DNA from: Bacteroidota bacterium
Lineage (GTDB): Bacteria > Bacteroidota > Bacteroidia > 2-12-FULL-35-15
DNA: 8,766 nt
Direction of reading: 5' to 3'
NCBI GenBank assembly: GCA_023251855.1
Contig: JAHEYA010000076.1
Span: forward strand, 1-8,766
Shown here: positions 6,189-8,766 of the stretch, piece by piece
How positions within the stretch are numbered: the first letter of the stretch is position 1
How the letters are laid out: each line of letters opens with the position of its first letter
Notes under the pieces: generated by a model
Told to the model about the DNA's origin: nothing
Databases searched by the model: none
Seen by the model: only the letters and a program-made list of their open reading frames with translations
Translations under genes and position numbers: made by a program

Positions 6189-7538
6189 ATGTCGACAACA
6201 TTAATAAAGAACGTTACCATCGTTAATGAAGGAAAAAAAATTCTTGGTAATGTATTGCTTGAAAATAATTTAATTTCTAAAATTTCAAGCTTAGAAATTA
6301 AATTAAAAGCAGATAAAATTATTGATGCTACCGGAAAATATTTATTTCCGGGTTGTATCGATGACCAGGTTCATTTTCGTGAACCGGGATTAATTCACAA
6401 AGGTGAAATATATACTGAAGCAAAAGCAGCTGTTGCAGGCGGTGTAACATCTTATATGGAAATGCCGAACACTATTCCGAATGTATTTACTCAGGAATTA
6501 CTTGAAGAAAAATATAAACGCGCAGCAGAAGTATCACTCGCCAATTACTCATTTTTTATGGGTGCTTCCAACGACAATCTGGATGAAGTTTTGAAAACAG
6601 ATCCTTCAACTGTATGTGGAATTAAAGTGTTCATGGGTTCATCAACAGGCAATATGTTAGTTGATAAACGCGAAACATTAGAAGGTTTATTCTCAAAATG
6701 TAAAATGCTTATCGCAGTTCATTGTGAAGATGAAGAAACGATCAAACATAATATGATTCATTATAGAGAGTTGTATGGTGAAGATGTTCCAATAGAATGT
6801 CATCCACTGATTCGCAGTGAGGAAGCCTGTTACAAGTCTTCTTCATTAGCAGTAGAACTGGCAAAAAAGTACAATACCCGGTTACATATTCTACACATTT
6901 CAACTGAAAAAGAATTGGCATTGTTTGACAATAAAACACCTTTAAAACAAAAACGTATCACTGCAGAAGCCTGCATTCACCACCTCTGGTTCAGCAGTAC
7001 TGATTATAAAACAAAAGGCTCTTTTATTAAATGGAACCCTGCAGTAAAAAAAGCAAGTGACAGAGATGCAATCTTACTCGGAGTTTTGGAAAACAAAATT
7101 GATGTAATTGCTACTGACCACGCACCACACACGATCGAAGAAAAACAACAAACTTATTTTAAAGCTCCTTCCGGAGGGCCATTGGTTCAACACTCATTAA
7201 TTGCTATGTTGGAATTGCATCACCAAGGAAAAATCACGCTTGAAAAAATCGCAGAAAAAATGGCACATGCAGTTGCTGATTGTTTCAATATTGAAAAACG
7301 AGGATATATACGGGAAGGTTATTTTGCTGACCTTGTATTGGTTGATTTGAATAACCCCTGGACCGTTTCTAAATCAAACTTACTTTACAAATGTGGCTGG
7401 TCGCCATTTGAAGGACTTACTTTCAAATCAAAAATCACCCATACCATTGTGAATGGGGCACTAGCATACGATAATGGCAGGTTTTATGAAAACAAAAAAG
7501 GACAACGCTTACGATTTAAAAAATTAGAGAATCATTGA
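6189..7538 (+). CDS. pyrC: Dihydroorotase
   Basis: This 449-residue amidohydrolase catalyses reversible cyclisation of N-carbamoyl-L-aspartate to dihydroorotate, the third step of de novo pyrimidine synthesis, in the cytoplasm. Visible motifs are the metal-binding strand DDQVHFREPG (58-67), EMPNTIPN (91-98), GIKVFMGSSTGN (144-155; Lys146 is a candidate carbamylated ligand as in hydantoinases), AVHCED (His178), LHILHIST (His233/236), ATDHAPHT with catalytic Asp310, and GGPLVQHS. The length fits class I enzymes. The first His of the usual H-x-H is Gln60. Three starts are possible: TTG 6144 (runs through the terminator hairpin), ATG 6177 (abuts its T-tract) and ATG 6189. I chose 6189 because MSTTLIKNVTIVNEGK matches the usual short lead before LIKN; 6177 remains possible. 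No terminator is evident after it. Confidence 0.93.
   Translation: MSTTLIKNVTIVNEGKKILGNVLLENNLISKISSLEIKLKADKIIDATGKYLFPGCIDDQVHFREPGLIHKGEIYTEAKAAVAGGVTSYMEMPNTIPNVFTQELLEEKYKRAAEVSLANYSFFMGASNDNLDEVLKTDPSTVCGIKVFMGSSTGNMLVDKRETLEGLFSKCKMLIAVHCEDEETIKHNMIHYRELYGEDVPIECHPLIRSEEACYKSSSLAVELAKKYNTRLHILHISTEKELALFDNKTPLKQKRITAEACIHHLWFSSTDYKTKGSFIKWNPAVKKASDRDAILLGVLENKIDVIATDHAPHTIEEKQQTYFKAPSGGPLVQHSLIAMLELHHQGKITLEKIAEKMAHAVADCFNIEKRGYIREGYFADLVLVDLNNPWTVSKSNLLYKCGWSPFEGLTFKSKITHTIVNGALAYDNGRFYENKKGQRLRFKKLENH
6266..6305. repeat. Perfect 15-bp inverted repeat inside pyrC
   Basis: Bases 6266-6280 (taatttaatttctaa) are the exact reverse complement of 6291-6305, with a 10-base loop (aatttcaagc). 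It covers codons 26-39 of pyrC, encoding part of ENNLISKISSLEIKLK, 77 bases into the gene. Only one of the 15 pairs is G-C, so the RNA hairpin would be moderate in strength. It may be a translational or attenuation element, or a product of AT-rich composition. Confidence 0.55.
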
Positions 7539-7565
7539 GTTTTGGAAATAATTAAATCGATAGAT

Positions 7566-7615
7566 CTTTAAATCTTCAATTCGCTAAATCTCTAAATCTC
7601 TAATTTTCTAATTCA
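7566..7615. repeat. Degenerate 8-base tandem repeats in spacer
   Basis: The spacer between pyrC and the acyltransferase gene contains an 8-base register: ctttaaat, cttcaatt, then a cg step, then ctaaatct, ctaaatct, ctaatttt, ctaattca. The central two units (7584-7599) are identical. I have seen similar C-T-A-A-rich runs between Bacteroidota genes. There is no clear hairpin or promoter in it. A TTTG at 7541-7544 and gatcttta at 7563-7570 have promoter-like spacing, but the second box has two mismatches. Confidence 0.5.
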
Positions 7616-7629
7616 CCAACTCTTTTTTT

Positions 7630-8766
7630 ATGTTATACGCAATTTTAAAAATCCTTACCAATATATTTTACCGGGTTCATTATAAACTTGAATTTAAAGG
7701 ACAAAAAAAGGTTCCATTTAAAAAACCGGTCATCCTCTCCCCCAATCATACCAACGGGTTTATTGACCCAATAACTGTTGCAATGCTTTTACCGCAGAAG
7801 GTTCGTTTTTTTGCCCGAGGTGATGTATTCAAAAAAAGGTTTGCTAAATGGATCTTGAATAAATTAAATATGAGTCCGATGTTCCGAATTCAAGAGGGTT
7901 TTAGCGAATTGAAAAAAAACGATAAAACATTTGAAGAATGTCGTCAATTGCTCTCCGATAATAAAACAATCTTAATGTTTCCTGAAGCTATTTGCATTCC
8001 TGAAAAACGCTTACAGCCTTTAAAAAAAGGGCTATCCCGTATTGTTTTTCAAACAGAAGAAGCATTTGATTTTAAAAAAAATGTTTGGGTTGTTCCTGTT
8101 GGAATGTATTATTCTAATGCCAAAAAATTCAGAAGTACTCTATTTGTAAATTATGGTGACACCATCTCCATAAAAAAATACGAAGACCTGTATAAGCTTG
8201 ATAAAGTGAGAACTATCAATGATTTCACTAAAAGGCTTGAAGAAGAAATGAGAAAATTAATTCTCACTATTCAAAATAAAAACAATGACAAATTGGTTGA
8301 AATAATCAATGAAATATACCTCTACGATTGGATGAATGATAAACAATATCCTCGCGAAAGTGTAGAAAAACAATATTTGGTTCGGAAAGAAATTGCTGAA
8401 ATGATAAATCATCATGATGTTTCAAACCCCAATCTTATTGAGTCAATAAAGAAAAAAATCATTCCTTTTCATGAACAATTATTAAAGCTCGATCTCCGCG
8501 ATCATCTTCTTCGTCCTTCAACTATTAACAAAATGAATATTGGTGGTTTTATTGTTGATTTTATTAAGCTCTGGTTTGGAATGCCAATTTATATTTTAGG
8601 GTTAATAATAAATTACCCGCCATTTTTTATCTCCAAAAATTTCGCTGATAAAAAAATAAAAAAAGTTGAATTTTACGCATCTGTGTTTATAAATATGAAC
8701 ATGTTGCTCTGGGTATTCTATTATTTGCTACAACTGCTGATTGTCGCTTTTGCATTTCACAACTGG
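7630..8766 (+). CDS. Glycerolipid acyltransferase, PlsC/LPLAT type (3' partial)
   Basis: The frame is open from ATG 7630 to the window end (379 codons, no stop seen). Residues 30 to about 180 carry the acyltransferase blocks: block I SPNHTNGFIDP (37-47, catalytic His40 and Asp46 spaced HX5D rather than the common HX4D), block II SPMFRIQEGF (82-91), block III FPEAICIPEKRLQPLKKG (117-134; Ala120 where FPEG is usual), and block IV VVPVGMYY (154-161). A charged helical segment follows (190-300), then hydrophobic segments near 304-335 and 349-376, so the C-terminus is membrane-embedded. This layout recalls the larger Gpt2/Sct1-like acyltransferases rather than the short E. coli PlsC type. It probably acylates a glycerol-phosphate or lysophospholipid at the inner membrane; the exact substrate is not determinable. 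The start is the first ATG, right after a T-run, with no Shine-Dalgarno site. Confidence 0.87.
   Translation, partial: MLYAILKILTNIFYRVHYKLEFKGQKKVPFKKPVILSPNHTNGFIDPITVAMLLPQKVRFFARGDVFKKRFAKWILNKLNMSPMFRIQEGFSELKKNDKTFEECRQLLSDNKTILMFPEAICIPEKRLQPLKKGLSRIVFQTEEAFDFKKNVWVVPVGMYYSNAKKFRSTLFVNYGDTISIKKYEDLYKLDKVRTINDFTKRLEEEMRKLILTIQNKNNDKLVEIINEIYLYDWMNDKQYPRESVEKQYLVRKEIAEMINHHDVSNPNLIESIKKKIIPFHEQLLKLDLRDHLLRPSTINKMNIGGFIVDFIKLWFGMPIYILGLIINYPPFFISKNFADKKIKKVEFYASVFINMNMLLWVFYYLLQLLIVAFAFHNW

Noticed and set aside
6742..6939. Minus-strand frame inside pyrC
   Set aside because: It is antisense to the conserved LHILHIST region of dihydroorotase, with no supporting signal.

Overview
The window looks like a stretch of ordinary chromosome from a low-G+C member of the Bacteroidota. 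The evidence is a C-terminal type IX secretion (T9SS) sorting domain, an outer-membrane barrel of the Bacteroidota 'TonB-dependent-receptor-like' kind, AT-rich leaders without clear Shine-Dalgarno sites, a TTG start, a promoter-like TATCTTCG box close to the Bacteroidota -7 consensus, and a dihydroorotase with the DDQVHFREPG signature I associate with this phylum. The exact genus cannot be read from the sequence. All seven genes lie on the + strand, the gaps are short (none over 150 bases), and no RNA gene, CRISPR array, insertion sequence with a transposase, or origin is visible.

Left part (1-5039), cell envelope. A TPR-repeat protein, truncated at its 5' end by the window edge, is followed by a small outer-membrane beta-barrel protein with a signal peptide and no evident plug domain. 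I infer that the two work together at the envelope. Between them lies a 78-base, nearly perfect palindrome of a widespread mobile-repeat type. Next is a secreted protein of unknown function carrying a T9SS type A sorting tail.

Middle part (5040-6176). A second, unrelated palindromic repeat precedes a small probable lipoprotein with a heavy-metal-binding CPM...C..CGM domain. After a promoter-like site comes a polyprenol-phosphate mannosyltransferase-like GT2 enzyme starting at TTG, closed by a hairpin plus T-tract terminator.

Right part (6177-8766), metabolism. Dihydroorotase (pyrC, de novo pyrimidine synthesis) begins almost on top of that terminator and carries a perfect 15-bp inverted repeat early in its coding sequence. 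After a spacer made of degenerate 8-base repeats comes a membrane-associated glycerolipid acyltransferase (PlsC/LPLAT superfamily), cut by the window's 3' end.

I found no defence island, phage, biosynthetic cluster or clearly new multi-gene system. The points most worth a second look are small-scale: the two palindromic repeats, the duplicated 10-mers around the end of the TPR gene, the terminator/hairpin arrangement at pyrC, and the His-to-Gln change in its metal motif.
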